Of a stretch of 64,000 nt of DNA, positions 1 to 12,804 are shown one piece after another. A program made the translations under genes and the position numbers. The notes under the pieces were generated by a model, which saw only the letters and a list, made by a program, of their open reading frames with translations, did not search any database and was not told where the DNA came from. Position 1 is the stretch's first letter. Each line of letters starts with the position of its first letter. Source of the stretch: Varroa destructor (taxonomy: Eukaryota; Arthropoda; Arachnida; Mesostigmata; Varroidae); NCBI RefSeq assembly GCF_002443255.2, contig NW_019211454.1, forward strand, positions 37,731,877 to 37,795,876. Direction: 5' to 3'.

Positions 1-165
1 TAGTAGAACAAAATAAATCTAAAAAAATAACAAGCAACTCTTTAACTTATTTATTAGTCATCTATAAGAATGAATCTACAAAATGCACAGTTTATTCGTT
101 GGTTGATGAAATGATATTCATAGACGTAGTTTTGTTCTGCTATTTCTATTGACTTATAATCACAG

Positions 166-3100
166 CTAAAGAAGCCCGTACTGAAACGCAACACGTGGAG
201 TACGAAAACCCGCTATTAAAAAAGCTGACAAGTCAGCCAGAGTCAAGAGCATCAATCGACATGGTAACGTCTGAGGGCCCAGAGGCTTCGAAAAAGGACG
301 AGGTTAAGGAAGAAAAACCAGTGGCGGGTACAGATCGAAGCAAGAAAACCTTCTTTAAAAGTAAGAACAAAACAGATCCTGCAGCTGCTAAAGCCAAAGC
401 GGTGTCCCGCTACAAATTATTCAATTTTACTGGCGAAGACGAAGAATTTGGACCTGGTGGTGATCAAGAGAGTTCGGTACCTGAGGCCTTCACGAAGAAA
501 GACGATGGATATTCCGTCACAGATAAAGACCTTTTCGAAGGTGATTTTACTGAGCCAGAAAATAAACAGGTAAAGACAGAGCACAGCCGTAATTTGCTTT
601 TTTCTTGGGAGTTTATAAAAAAAACTCCAAGGAAAAAGATTAAATTACTTTTTGAAGTGGTTATTCGACTTAGCAATAGTGTACTACTTTCTTCAGGGAC
701 ATCTTTCTTAGCTCTGTATATGCTGTAACTGCCATTTAGTAATCCAACCTTGATGGCCATTACTTTTTTGCTCTATTATCTACTGATTTTTGAGTTTAGT
801 GCTATAATAACTACCGTTGTTTCGTCCATTCATTCTTTCCTGTGGGTTTTCAGGAAAGCGGGAAGTCGTATGCAACAGTTCGCAACGTTTTGAAGGCCTA
901 CAAGGTGCATGAGATCGGCGAGGCACAGGAATTCAATGACGACGTCGAATACCTTCTTGAAAGTGTGACACAAGCTAATTCGCTTGCGTCCCGGTGCCTA
1001 TCCGTGTGTTCACTAGCACACAAATGTATGTCCGCACAATTTCGCGTGCATCTTCGCGCGCATGGAGTTATGGCAAAGTTCTTCGGCTCCGTCAAGGATG
1101 CGCCTAAGCATCCAGTGAGTACATCTTTTCTTATTTTTTGACACATATTCCTTAATCTATGCCTACTTGTGTATTGTCTTTGATAGAGTATCCTTAGATA
1201 ATTCGGTTTGTCTAACAGGAAAGTTGGGCGAACTTTGTTGGACTAACAGGCATTAACAATGGTGCTAAGACTAGAAATGTCAGGCCCCGTTCCCTAAGAA
1301 AGAAAATGAAAGCCATAAATGAAGTGATAAAAGACTATGAAATGTTCAGTTATTCATGATACGGTTAAGCATATTTTATGCGCTATGTTACATAGAAACA
1401 AATACTAGTGTGATAACCTTAACTGAATGTTACGTTTTATATAGAATTGATATAACTTTCAATCTTTAAAGTTATTTTTAACATTTTCATATTACCTCTA
1501 TCTACCTTCGCACCCGACTATGCAGTCGCTTGCGCTTTGTGTTTCGGCGTTGTTTTTCGTCTTATCGCAAGATAGGCTCACTATGGACCTCGAAGCTTCC
1601 ACGCTTGCCATCCTTCTCCAATTATTCGAAATTGGAGAAGCGGCTGGCGAAGGCAAACATGCTGAAAAGGTTCTCAATTTGTGCACACAGATGCGTTCTA
1701 AGGGACATGCTAAACATCTAGATATGGCACGGGTAAGTTTCGAACTGTTAACTTTCACATGATTTGCTCGCTCACATGAGTACTAATAAATTATGCGTAA
1801 AGCTAAATTGAATGCGTTTCACTACTTCTGTCCGGTGTCGTTAAATTACGGAAAATTTTCTGGCAGTTTTTTTTTTAATGGAAAACGTCAACCGGATTTG
1901 TGCTTAAAAACTTTAGCGTAACTATCGGCTAATTGCCGACCAATCATAAATAGTTAAATAATTAACTATTTAGAGGAAAGCACGTTATTTTTAATTTCCG
2001 TTTTTACCGATACAACAGGTGAGCGCCAGCGGACTTGCGCTTGAAACGCTTCTAAGTCTGACGTCGCGTCGTGCGGGCGAGTGGTTCAAGGAAGAGTTAC
2101 GAATTCAGGGTGGGCTGACACATCTCATTAATCTTGTGACGCAGACAATGAATCAACTAGAGATGCCCAACTGGGGTGTTATGGATGACCCCAGAGCCGA
2201 CCAGCTTGATAAGCTTAAGAAAATAGAAAGAGTATTACGAGTGTTGGAAAATGTGACTTTCGTCAATCCGGCCAATCAGGATTACCTTATCAAATTTCGC
2301 GGCGGCACTGTGTTAGACTTTTGTGCCGATCTTTTCAACCTCTGTTTTGAAAACATAGAGTTTCATCAGGTACTAGACGTTAGTGATCCGTCGGCTCCCG
2401 AAGGTCAATCAATTACAGTAGCCCTACAGAAGGCTGACGGTCCAGGACCAGTGTTCCTATCTGTGTTGTTGTCTCTTCTCAAAGTTATGCTCAATGTCAC
2501 TCATGAGAACGGTTAGTACACTCAAATTAATTTTTTTGTTTGTCTATTCGGCTACATTTAATATTCCTGTACTTTATCGTTTCGCTGGTATCTTTTCGTT
2601 CAAGTTAATAGAAATATTTAAATGCAAAATATAATCTAAGTACTTACCTTATTTCTGATGTTTAAGGCAGTATACTGCACGCACTTCATCGCAATCCGAA
2701 ATAAGAATAAAGGACCGCAATCGTGTACAATCAGTCTCAGAGAAGAAAAGAGTTCAAATTTTTTTAAGCACGCGTGCTATTTATGATATTGCTGCTTGCC
2801 ACGTATTGCAAAGATCTGCAAGCGTTTCTTTAACATTTCCTTGTTTCGCCTTCTAGATGAATCCTCGGGAAATTGGGGCTCCCGCGATCGTACGATGCGG
2901 CAACTTCTCGAATGTATGTTGCATCTACCAGCGAGTCTCGATTCCGAGTTAAGATTTGATCTGCAGTTGCTGGCGCTCGGTTTAACGATTAATATCAGCG
3001 AGCACTCGACCGTAATGCGGGAATGGTTGCTTACGTCATCTGTGCGAGTGTCCACTACGGACTCGAACAGCAGCGTCAGCAACCTGTCGAAAAGAAGCAA

Positions 3101-4321
3101 CGCTTTTTCTGCAATGGTCGAGGTAAGAAAATATCTATGGATTTTTAACCGTCGGATTTTTATTCAAAGACAAGCTTAAATGTATGTTAATTATCGACTG
3201 GATATTAGTTTGCGCAAAGATAAATTTCTATATCATGTTTTGTTTTGATGATAATAATAAGAATCTGTATGTACCCGCGGTAATTGAAAAGTTTAAAAAA
3301 ATCACACGTCATTTCATTTGAGAAGAATTTTCCACATTTATAAATCGTGCGCAACGTAGTATTTAGCCGTCTATAAATTGCCTAATTGCAATTAATCCGT
3401 ATTTTTTCAATGCAATTCCAGTTGTTTAAGGAGAAGCAGGAGGCCGCAGCGGCATCTGAAAATCAAACAGATGCAATCCTTGATAATCAGGAGGAGAAGA
3501 CCAAACAGCAAGAAATGAAGCGCTTTGAAGAACGACAGGCCGGAAGTAACGGATCTGCTCAAGGAGAAAAGGATAAAGATGCCGCCGATGACCTCGAAGA
3601 AACAATTCGCAAAGCCATCCAAAAGGTGCCTCAGGCAAATTTTGGCACGAATTTCGTGTTCCGTGACTTCTAAATTGTATCAGAAAATTTCATGAATGAA
3701 TTCGGGAAGGCCTGGAATGTGCCTAACTCAATTCAGTGTATTAGAAATTGCAGCCTTGTTTTAGTGTAGGAAAGACAGCAGTCTTAGATTAGATCATTTT
3801 TAGTAAGCTTCGCATTTAAGAAACACTTCTCTGCAGTAGTATGCTTATACTATCGCACTTAGAAATGTAAGTAATAAAACAATTGCTGACTTTATACGCT
3901 TCTCTTTTGTATCATTTTAAATATTCGTCAGGCGGGAAAGCATATGGAGCACAGCATTATCTCTGCGTACCTAGCACTTATGCTCGGCTGTGTCATCCAA
4001 GGCCACGCGGAACGAACTGCCACCCTCAAAGAGATCAATGGCGGCAACCTACAATCGTTCGCACAAGCGCTTAAGAAGTTCCATGACTTTATCGATATGA
4101 CAGTAAGTAAAAATAATAGTAATAGTAAAAATAGCAGATTGTCGTGTAATGATTATAATTTACTTATGAAGCACTATCGATTTTGCAGAAGAGACACCAA
4201 TATCCTTAAGAGAAGGTCTAATTATAATCCGCCTATTCGTATTTTCATATTTCAGGGCGTTCTTGGGAACTCTGCTCCGCAAAGTATTGAGCGCATCCTT
4301 AAGGTTCTGGAGACCAGCTAG
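166..4321 (+). CDS. wapl: Wings apart-like protein (WAPL), C-terminal part, 8 exons
   Basis: WAPL opens cohesin rings (with PDS5) and releases cohesin from chromatin. Exons, joined by homology and phase: 166-569, 854-1114, 1526-1732, 2019-2511, 2857-3122, 3422-3625, 3932-4102, 4256-4321 (TAG). All joins keep frame and give about 689 residues. The 5' part lies left of the window; the first visible exon begins after a cacag acceptor. Recognisable family landmarks are an acidic segment (FNFTGEDEEFG), then the conserved helical WAPL domain starting near EFNDDVEYLLESV, followed by RCLSVCSLAHKC, FRVHLRAHG, SQDRLTMDLE, LETLLSLTSRRAGEWFKEEL, the HMEHSIISAYLALMLGC region and the C-terminal SIERILKVLETS. 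Exon 6 (3422-3625) encodes a Glu/Lys/Gln-rich linker, a place where the family varies. Most donors are GTAAGT-like; the donor after exon 6 (GTGCCT) is poor. The 3'UTR is undefined; an AATAAA at 5290-5295 is one possible end. Confidence 0.93.
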
Positions 4322-4573
4322 AAAAAAAAAGGATTTGACACCGACAAAGCTAACTAATTTGCAAAATATTGCCTGCGTCACTGGTACAGATGTGTTCTAC
4401 CAATCGCGTGTCTTCACTTAAAAGCCAGAGAGAATCTGCAGATGGAATTGGTACACGTCTTTTGTACATAGAAACTCTTGATTTTCATTTCCATGGAGAC
4501 AGTATGCCAGAAAGCAAATTTGTCTACGATTCGGCTTCCACTGTGAACTGCCGGATGCCGTCTTTTAATTACA

Positions 4574-4673
4574 NNNNNNNNNNNNNNNNNNNNNNNNNNN
4601 NNNNNNNNNNNNNNNNNNNNNNNNNNNNNNNNNNNNNNNNNNNNNNNNNNNNNNNNNNNNNNNNNNNNNNNNN
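4574..4673. other. Assembly gap (100 N)
   Basis: Exactly 100 N bases, the usual placeholder for a gap of unknown size. It falls just after the wapl coding end, so the wapl 3'UTR length cannot be measured here. Confidence 0.99.
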
Positions 4674-5103
4674 ATGAACAGTACAAAAACAAAAAATTTA
4701 CAAAGTGTGTCTACTTACGTTCGTGTACCTAAGTATATTTGTAATGGATAACCGAAAAATCGATTGCCATTTGAATCAGGGCCACTTCCTCACCAACTAA
4801 ATCTTCGTTTATGATTGACTGTTGAGTCCTTATATACAGTAGCTGCATATATCACAAACCTATCGTGTACATTGTTAGCAGGATTCACTTTATTGTGTAT
4901 TATCATGTGTAGTTTTATTTGAACTTTCATTAAATACTAAATCATATTATTTTATGCATGCATATCTAATAGACGATTGCCGCATGTGTTTTTGTACTGC
5001 TAGCGCTTATTTGTATAATGATAATTATTATTAGATGTTATTGATCTTATCAACTATATTCGTGAGCACTGAGGTGTACCTACACATATAAAAGATTGCT
5101 TCA

Positions 5104-5142
5104 TACAAAGAAGATATATATATATATATAATCTTCTTTGTA
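5104..5142. repeat. Perfect inverted repeat with TA-repeat loop
   Basis: TACAAAGAAGAT (5104-5115) is followed by a TA repeat and then its exact reverse complement ATCTTCTTTGTA (5131-5142). The 12-bp arms are perfect and the TA spacer could itself extrude as a cruciform. Confidence 0.85.
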
Positions 5143-8100
5143 TATATATAATAGTATTGTTCTCTGTCGATATTAGAGGGCAAATTCAACTCAAATAATT
5201 TCGTTCTCTATCGAGATCTAAGCAGAAAAGGGACGTAAAAGGGAAAAGGACTGAGCGAACCTAAATATTAGTAATAAGATGTCAGTGTAAATAAAAGTAG
5301 GCACTTGATGATTTTCTCGTGTTTGTAGATTTTCTTGTACACTACTGGAGCGTACATCGCTGCGTCTGAAAAAAGAGAACTGTTGAGACCTACAGCCCAG
5401 CAGTTAAAGGAATAATAACCCTTTAACCAGACGTACAATGGTAATCACTAAAAAATACGTCTTTTTATGGAGAGTGTCGTTAGTAACACATAGAAACACA
5501 TTCAAACATGAATCTATACCTACACATGATGAAGACAAGCCGCAGCACAGAACCGAAGGAAATAGTTATGAGTAGTAATAATGACACAATCTATGGAGTA
5601 AAATATAGAAAAAGCCAAGTCACGTTGCTTTGATCCATTGACTTTACGTTGGCTATTTAGAAGCATGTAACCGTTTCTACAAGGAATAAACAAAAAACGT
5701 TGATTTTGATGACGGAACGAGCGATTTGATGTTTGTTTAGTAATAGATAATGAATATAAAATGCTAATTGAAATCGAAAAGACAAAGAGGTGATAGATTA
5801 ATGAAATAATGGTGATTAATGACATATTAATTTATTACCGAAAATGATAGGGACTCATGTCGACTGGACTGTTGCAGTTCTTTACATTTGCCCACACACT
5901 GTACATACGAAAGTGTTCAGTAAATAGGATCTCCGTTTCGCAATCGTAATGTCGACGGCGATAATTCTAATATTAAGGATAATAATAGTGATGGTAATGA
6001 AAGTCGACCCTGCTGAACGCTATAATAAAGGAGTATATTATTCATTATAAAAGTGGTAAAAATAACTAGACGTAAAAAAATATAATGACAAAGGCAAAAT
6101 GACACTAAACATTAAAACGAAATAAAAAAAATACTGATATCTATTTTGTATTGAGAAAAGGAGAAAATAATAAAGAGAGAGAGAGAGACCAAGAAAATAA
6201 ACTTTAAAACACGTGTGACATTTAAAAGTTATTCAGTGTGTTCATTGTTATTACTTATATGAAGATGGACTTCCATCTGAGCTTCAACGGGCTGCCGTCT
6301 AAGTTCGAACTTCATTTCGCTCACATTCATTTGCTGCTACGTTTCATTTAATAATATTCTTTTGTAGCATATTGCTTGTATAATCGTTAACTGAGTTATA
6401 CGCAGAGTGGATGACAGTGATTAATTATATTCACTATAACAATTTTAGCTGTCAGCGCGTGAATCGAGCGACAGTTTGGCCGGTTTGGCTGCACTGTTTC
6501 TGTGAACTTCTGCCAAATTTTTCTGATACAAGTAATATAATACCATACATTATTAATAACAACAATAACAATGGCAATAATGTAACAAAAAATATCATTC
6601 GTTCTTTTGTTATTAAATAGCTTTCCCTTATGTATAACGCGATGATGTTCACGACAAGCAAAGTGCCCGTTTTTCTGCTATGCGCTGATTGTGGATTACG
6701 CAGTTTTCTAAGATGTTCCTTTTTGCAGCGTAAAGATGATTCACGTTAAAGTGCTAAGTGAACTACTCATTATGAACGCGATGCTCATGAAGCTGTGATA
6801 GGCAGAATAGTGATTTACACAGATCTAACACAGTCAAATGACTGTGATTATGAGAATTCGCAAATCGATTTTGCTATAATCTGTGATGTCGATAACTTGG
6901 CAAAAATATATCCGGAGGGTTCACATTAAGAGACAAACGCGTAGTCCAGCGCTCGAGTTGACCTAGTAAGCTCTCAAGTGACAGAAACAAAAAACAACAA
7001 CAACAAAACATGGCTAGTAGACAAGACTTTAACCATTCGTGCGCAAAGCTACTATATGTAGGTACGGCCGGCTTAAAAAATGAATTTTTGTTAGTATAAA
7101 CGATGTTGTGATGTTCTTTATGCGTGAACAGAGTGCATTGTTTTTAGTTACACGTCAGCGGTCCTAAAAAAATCGAATTATAAATGCAATTACATGCAAG
7201 GCAACGAGCTACTTTCCCTGCTGAACATTTAGCTAAATCGTTTCCTGGTTTGAAGCAATTTGAAAGAAACGCTTTCACGTCAAGTAAAAGGATATATGGA
7301 AGAAATATCTATATATACATTATATCATTTATATAGGAAAGCTATAGCGTATTCCCTACAAACAAATGCGGTGACTTCGACCGTACTTTGCAGTCACTGA
7401 TAAACAACAAAATATTTGGAACTACATGATTTCCTTTCCAGTGCTTTCCTTTACAGAAATTTGTTTTAACTTTTTCCTATCCAGGTGATTCCCTTACCGC
7501 TGAATTGCAAGTAGTTCTACCGCTCCGACGTTGCATTCGTTGTGCTTCTAAAAGGTTTAAAACAACCCAAGTTTTTTAAGCTCACGAACTATGCAACCAT
7601 GTATTAGTATAAAATACAAACATTAACAAACAAAAACTAAACATATAAGCATTATCTGATACTTTTCCTTGCGTGATCTCGTTACGGTTGCATTTAATGA
7701 ATCTACACTTCAACGTTTACATCCCTAATTAGCAGGGTAAAGTGTAACTTGATGCCATCCGAAGGAAGTGAGATTGCGTGTATAGATATGGCAAAAAACG
7801 TTATTCGATGTATTCGAGGTTACAGCTGCTTATCCTCAGCAAGTGACGGACAATCAGTTTGTATTTATGTCGAATTTTCAAATAACTACGAAATATATTT
7901 GTCGCCATGTTATTTCAATTTATCTGAACCACGGTGGTGGTTTTAGAAGCGGAAATATGAAACTTGTCATTAGTAAGTTCAAATGCATATCTAGCTGTGG
8001 CCAAAGCATGATGATGCAGCGGCTACAATAGGTTGATTTAGGGTGTAACATACCTTACGTCGGACATGACAAGCATTATTGACCGCCACAGCTGTTACAC

Positions 8101-8774
8101 GCATTGCGAGCACCGAACATCGTTAATGATATATGTGCTATTTATAACTCGAAGAAATGTGACTATGACATTTAATATTGAACTGTTTTCAATTACAGAT
8201 TAAACCAAGCTAAAGTAGACAAGCGTACATTTTTTTAGATACTTTTTCCGGCAAGCTTACATTATAATCATAACTATACGAATCGATTAATTATCAGAAG
8301 TAGGTTATATATACGAGAAATGATCAACTAACATATTACACAGGGTAACCTACACGAACTCAAAAAAATACTTGCAAATATGCTTTTCTTCGAGCGAGCG
8401 CACTGCCGACGAGTTCCTTTTTTACAATACTACCATCACTTTCCAGCAATAACACTCTTGACTTTATCTCCGTCTTAGCCTGGCCCTTATATGAGCACTA
8501 GTGTAAAGGCAGAACAAGAAATATTGATTCAAGTTGCAAATTTTTATTTATCTTTCTTTGTTTCTCATCAGTCTATTTTGGTGCACTTTGTATATATCGA
8601 AATCTCCGACTTCACTACTAACTTATATTTCTTTGAAAATATACTATTAAGTATACACCGAATTAACCTGTGGATTGTATGTCCACGATCTGTAAGAGGC
8701 ATACTTCGAGTCATTTCTTACAAAATCTGACTTTATTCCTGTTACTGTTGATGGTGCGTTCATTAGTAGTATGT

Positions 8775-8810
8775 CATTATTATTATTAGAATTATTATTG
8801 TTATTATTAT
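8775..8810. repeat. TTA/ATT microsatellite
   Basis: Imperfect array of ATT/TTA trinucleotides interrupted by a few substitutions, in the spacer downstream of VAP. Confidence 0.8.
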
Positions 8811-9316
8811 GTGAACCCAATCGTCATATGGGTTAATCTTGTAGTGAGGTCTCATACTCTTTGGCCTACTGTACACGGTGTAATTTAAAATAGTTTCAAT
8901 GCTCTATGCACTTTCATCCCAAACGTTCGACCTATGTTGGACCTATGCTTATAGCAAATGTTGCTTCGTAGCCCGTTCTCACTCAGAAAAACGTTTCGCT
9001 TCCTCTTCATACAACAATCTTGCCTTCATCACCTCTATAAGGTATTTTCTTCTTATCTTTTTCGCCCTCTTCCATCACTTAACATTAAATATATGTGCAT
9101 ACATATATTCAGTGAATGTATGAATACAGCACAACATTCTTTTATGTGCAGTCAGTACCCATGTTGTCTAATGTCTATGGCTGCTTTTCCCTATGTACAC
9201 AGCCTGTTGCGCTATGCTAACCCGCGTATGTTTTCTAGCTGTTCAGAGCACATTGAGACGCGCCTCGTAATGATTATTTCTATCTGGGTTTGTGTCGCTG
9301 CTATCTTCGGCGTCAC

Positions 9317-10048
9317 CTAAAAGACCGTTTTGGCAATAAGGTATCCAACCGCGATAAGTATAAGAGACATGACAATCACGCTTGTCGTCGAGGCATCTGC
9401 AAACGGATCGGGGGGGGTGTCTGTGAAGGACTGCGAATTTCCTGACCGAGTATCACTTGGTACGGATCCCCCTGACTGATGTAACCGATGGCTATCTTCC
9501 CGCAGGGTGATGTTCTGTCTTCTAAGAGCAAGGTTCTCGTCTTGTAATCGACGTAGTTCGGCATTGAAAGCGGCCTCGAGCTGCTGCTGCGGCTGCTGTA
9601 ACGGGACTTCGACAATTTTCTTCGGAGGTTCACCCCATGGTTGCGATTGGGACGAAGAATGCGACTCTTTGCTCTCAAACGTCTCAAGAACACAGCGAAG
9701 CTTTGCTTCCATTATCTTGTTAGGCTCAGCGTTCTTCCATAATGTCTCATGATTGACACTCGTAGGATTCTCTATATTCATCGATTGTACCAGAAACTTA
9801 TGTCTCTGTGTGTCATTAGGATCGTAATGGACCGGCTGCAAAATGACCGCAACATCTGTATAGGACTGCGGCTTGATTTCGCCGCAAGTGGGCCTCACAC
9901 AGTATTTCTTGGGGGCAGTGGTCTTCACCTTAAAACAGATCCACTTGTTTGATGGATTCGTGAGACGCATTATTGCCTGAGTGGGCTCGTGGAACGGGCC
10001 CCGAAATCGCAGTTCATGTTTGGGCTCAAGTTGAAGAATGTTTTCCAT
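9317..10048 (-). CDS. VAP: VAP-family ER membrane contact protein, single exon
   Basis: VAMP-associated protein: an ER tail-anchored receptor that binds FFAT motifs of lipid-transfer proteins at membrane contact sites. The product is 243 residues, near the usual family length. The MSP (major sperm protein) domain spans about 1-120 with the hallmarks LEPKHELRFRGPF, CFKVKTTAPKKYCVRP, VILQPVHYDPN and HKFLVQSM. Pro46 in TTAP corresponds to the proline mutated in human VAPB-linked ALS. A Gln-rich linker leads to a predicted coiled coil (about 158-190, AELRRLQDENLALRRQNITL) and a C-terminal transmembrane anchor (about 222-243). I chose the ATG at 10048 because it sits where the family starts; the upstream in-frame codons contain no ATG. 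The sequence TTGTATTTATCAG just before it could be the acceptor of a 5'UTR intron. The coding region has no intron, unlike its neighbours. Confidence 0.96.
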   Translation of the reverse strand: MENILQLEPKHELRFRGPFHEPTQAIMRLTNPSNKWICFKVKTTAPKKYCVRPTCGEIKPQSYTDVAVILQPVHYDPNDTQRHKFLVQSMNIENPTSVNHETLWKNAEPNKIMEAKLRCVLETFESKESHSSSQSQPWGEPPKKIVEVPLQQPQQQLEAAFNAELRRLQDENLALRRQNITLREDSHRLHQSGGSVPSDTRSGNSQSFTDTPPDPFADASTTSVIVMSLILIAVGYLIAKTVF

Positions 10049-12804
10049 TTTATTTGCTGATAAATACAATAGAATGAGTTTACCCTATAAACAACTAAAA
10101 CAACGAATTCACCCTAGTGAGTGTTCTAAAGCTAATAATACGCACAGCAGGACCGATTGTTTAAAGGAACCGAGCTTGAAGAGTCAACAACAAAGTGTAA
10201 CGGAACGACAACAACAGGTGGAATAACTCAATAAAAACTGCGTAGCAACGACAACACGCGGTGTGCTGCGCCCACGACGAGAATTGGTTTCGTCCGTTCG
10301 CACACTTTTACTCGTTGTTGCTTTTACTGCGGGTTAAAACAAAAAAATTCGACTGCAGCTGAGTGATCGGTGTAGTTGCAGCAGCTCTCGGTTCAGACGC
10401 GACAGCACAACCAATCACAAACTGACAAACACAGTGCAGCAGAACAGAGCTTGCGTTTAACCAAGCAAGCGGACGGGCAATCTAGTCTTCGGACAGTAGT
10501 GGCAGACACCTCAGCCTCCTCGCAGTTGTAGTCGAGCAAAAGGAAGGTATCGTTCACAACCTTCACGACAATAACATCAACAACAAGACGTGAAATCGTA
10601 GCAACAGAGCTACGGCAGTCGTGGCAGTAGCAGCGGCGGTAGCTAAAATGTCTCTGCTCTCAAGCGCAGACAGACAGCCAGTCAGGCAAATATGGTCGTA
10701 TAAACAGCTACAACTACGGGACGCCAGACGATCGATTGAGTAAAAAGAATGCGAAAAGTAGGTTACGCGACTTACTTCAGAGGGGCACTGACGTCTCAAG
10801 ACCGCATAGCTGAACGGAATCAGAAAAAAGGAAAAGGTCTGAAAGGCCATGAAGAGGCGAGTAATGTAATACTCACCAACTGGCACAATGGATACAGATA
10901 AAAAAAAAACCCTGGGTGCCCCTCTATGGTAAATAATAACAACGGAAAGACGGAAAGACTCTGAAATAATGCCATGAGCCCGTCATGTCTTCAAGACTCT
11001 TTTGAGGAATCGCGAGTTAGTGGAGATTTCTATCCAGTCGAATTGATGAACAACTGAGGTCCGCAACCACTATAAAGACTATCTGACAGGAACAGTTCAG
11101 AGTGTATTAGCCGTGATCCAGCGCATTTTTCCACGTCTCCAAAAAAAGGACGGTGCATCAACTTCGGCTACCGTCTCGTCGAGTAGTTATTTTTCCAGAG
11201 CTGACGAGAAGCAAGTGCTGTCGAGCAGCTCCCTACATTCCTATATCGTTTTGATCCCGTGCTCCTGTGCCAGTTTTGTAGTACTTCGTGAATTACTGTG
11301 CATGTACAAAGCGCGAAACCGGTTTGTAAGTCTCTAGCATTCATTTTCATTCTTCATATATCCCCTTGTATTATTCGATTCAAACAATAATTTAGAATCT
11401 CACTTAAACTCTGCTGAACTGAACATGACTTGGCGGACTTCGCGAACACGTCCCTAACCTCTTTTCCCCGTTTGCGCAATAATCGGTTGCGACATGACCT
11501 CCCATAGTACTTGTACATACATGTGTGGTGAATACAGTTGTGTTTGCACGGTCTCCACTGGGTTTAAATCAGCCCGCCAAATCTAGCCCGACGTCGTCCG
11601 CCAGCCTGTTGGGGTTGTCGTCTATCTCGCCCTTCTCTCACGCTCTGTCTGCTAAAGTTGCAGTAGTTGCCTAGAGTGGTAGTGCAATGGCTGCGGAGGC
11701 AGCAGCGACGGCAGTGTGCGGCCTGGACTCTTTGTCTTTGTGCCCGTAGCACATTACACCGCGTAGGCCCCGCCAGAGGGCGGCCTATGTTACCCCTGTA
11801 TTGCGAAGAAATCTGCGCGACCGCTGCTCTTGCTGCGCAGCAAACGCCTGCTTTCTCGGTGGTAGGGCTTTGCCGAACCTTACGCGTTGGGAAAGCCGCC
11901 TGTCAACTGCCCGAGCCCTTCTGTTGTATCGAATTCCATAAACTAGTAGGAACTTGTGGTTGAGCGGCAAGTTAAACGATTGTTTGTTTGTCCGCTCGTT
12001 CATTTATACCATAAACATAGAAAGAGAAGAAAGGGTGGATCAGCTGTGCTGTCGCTTTGAACCTTTCTGTGTGTCATAAGTGAGGCAGCGCTAGTTGTAG
12101 TGTTGGTTACTGGTTTTAGGACTGTTGCGGCTGCTATAGCTACTACTTTCATCGGTTGTGGTGTGGCGGCGGCCGTGTAGGTCTGTCTGTCTGCCCTCAA
12201 TCCGTACATCATTGTGCCGTGCCTGCCTGAACGGGTGTCCGTCTGCCCGTCCGCTGTCTGTTTCGTTCGGCTGCTGCTGCTACACACTACTCAGCCTCTA
12301 GGAAAACTTTTGGCATTGCTAACTGCATATTGCTATCTGTCTCAACATAGTAGTGCAGTGCGTTTGCTGTTGTTGCAGCTGCAGCGGCCGAGAGCGTTAA
12401 AGCGTCGTCGTCTATGTGTCAACCCAATATTTGCTCGTTACTAGAAAGGTTCTCGCTTACGAGATAACCAACGGACATCAAATACACCACCAGAAAGGTA
12501 GTCTGGAACAACAACAACCGCGGTAGTGAACGAGCACACATACCCAGTATATATCAGTTTGGAACTGCGTGCGAATATTACAATTGCGTGCGATTATTTC
12601 ATCCCGTTTTTATCGGCGTGTGAATCGGCTCAGTCTATAGGTAGCCAAAGACCATAACGCGGCATTGATCAAAACAATTACCTCCCACCCGGTCTAAGTT
12701 GGTATTGACAGTGGTCTTAGCTAATATCATCAGTTCAAGCTTTGCCTGATTCCTCGACTTCCTGCTTGTTGCCTTTCGAAAGGCTCGAGCCTGTCGAGCC
12801 GACC
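10049..12804. promoter_or_regulatory. Divergent VAP / CdsA intergenic region
   Basis: VAP reads leftward and CdsA rightward from this 2.7 kb, which must hold both promoters and 5'UTRs unless further exons exist. Much of it (about 10240-10700 and 11560-12450) is richer in G+C, with CAG/CTG, CAA and CGG trinucleotide runs and many CpGs, unlike the AT-rich DNA around it. Open frames here are on both strands, lack homology and mostly lack a good ATG, so I read them as UTR or promoter DNA. I could not place a transcription start or a convincing TATA box. Confidence 0.4.

Larger units (their letters stand above)
4322..9316. other. wapl 3'UTR and AT-rich spacer
   Basis: This 5 kb lies between the wapl stop and the VAP stop, the latter on the opposite strand, so it must contain two 3'UTRs. 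I found no exon with family homology. It contains an assembly gap, a TA-loop hairpin (5104-5142), a TTA/ATT-rich microsatellite (8775-8810) and scattered stop-rich AT sequence. Possible polyadenylation signals are AATAAA at 5290-5295 (+, wapl) and 8732-8737 (-, VAP). Both are guesses from the hexamer alone. Confidence 0.6.

Noticed and set aside
1947..1972. 11-bp AT-only style palindrome (TAAATAGTTAA/TTAACTATTTA) in wapl intron 3
   Set aside because: About one such stem is expected by chance in an AT-rich window of this size.
9088..9109. 9-bp stem AATATATGT/ACATATATT
   Set aside because: Low-complexity AT alternation pairs with itself easily; no further support.
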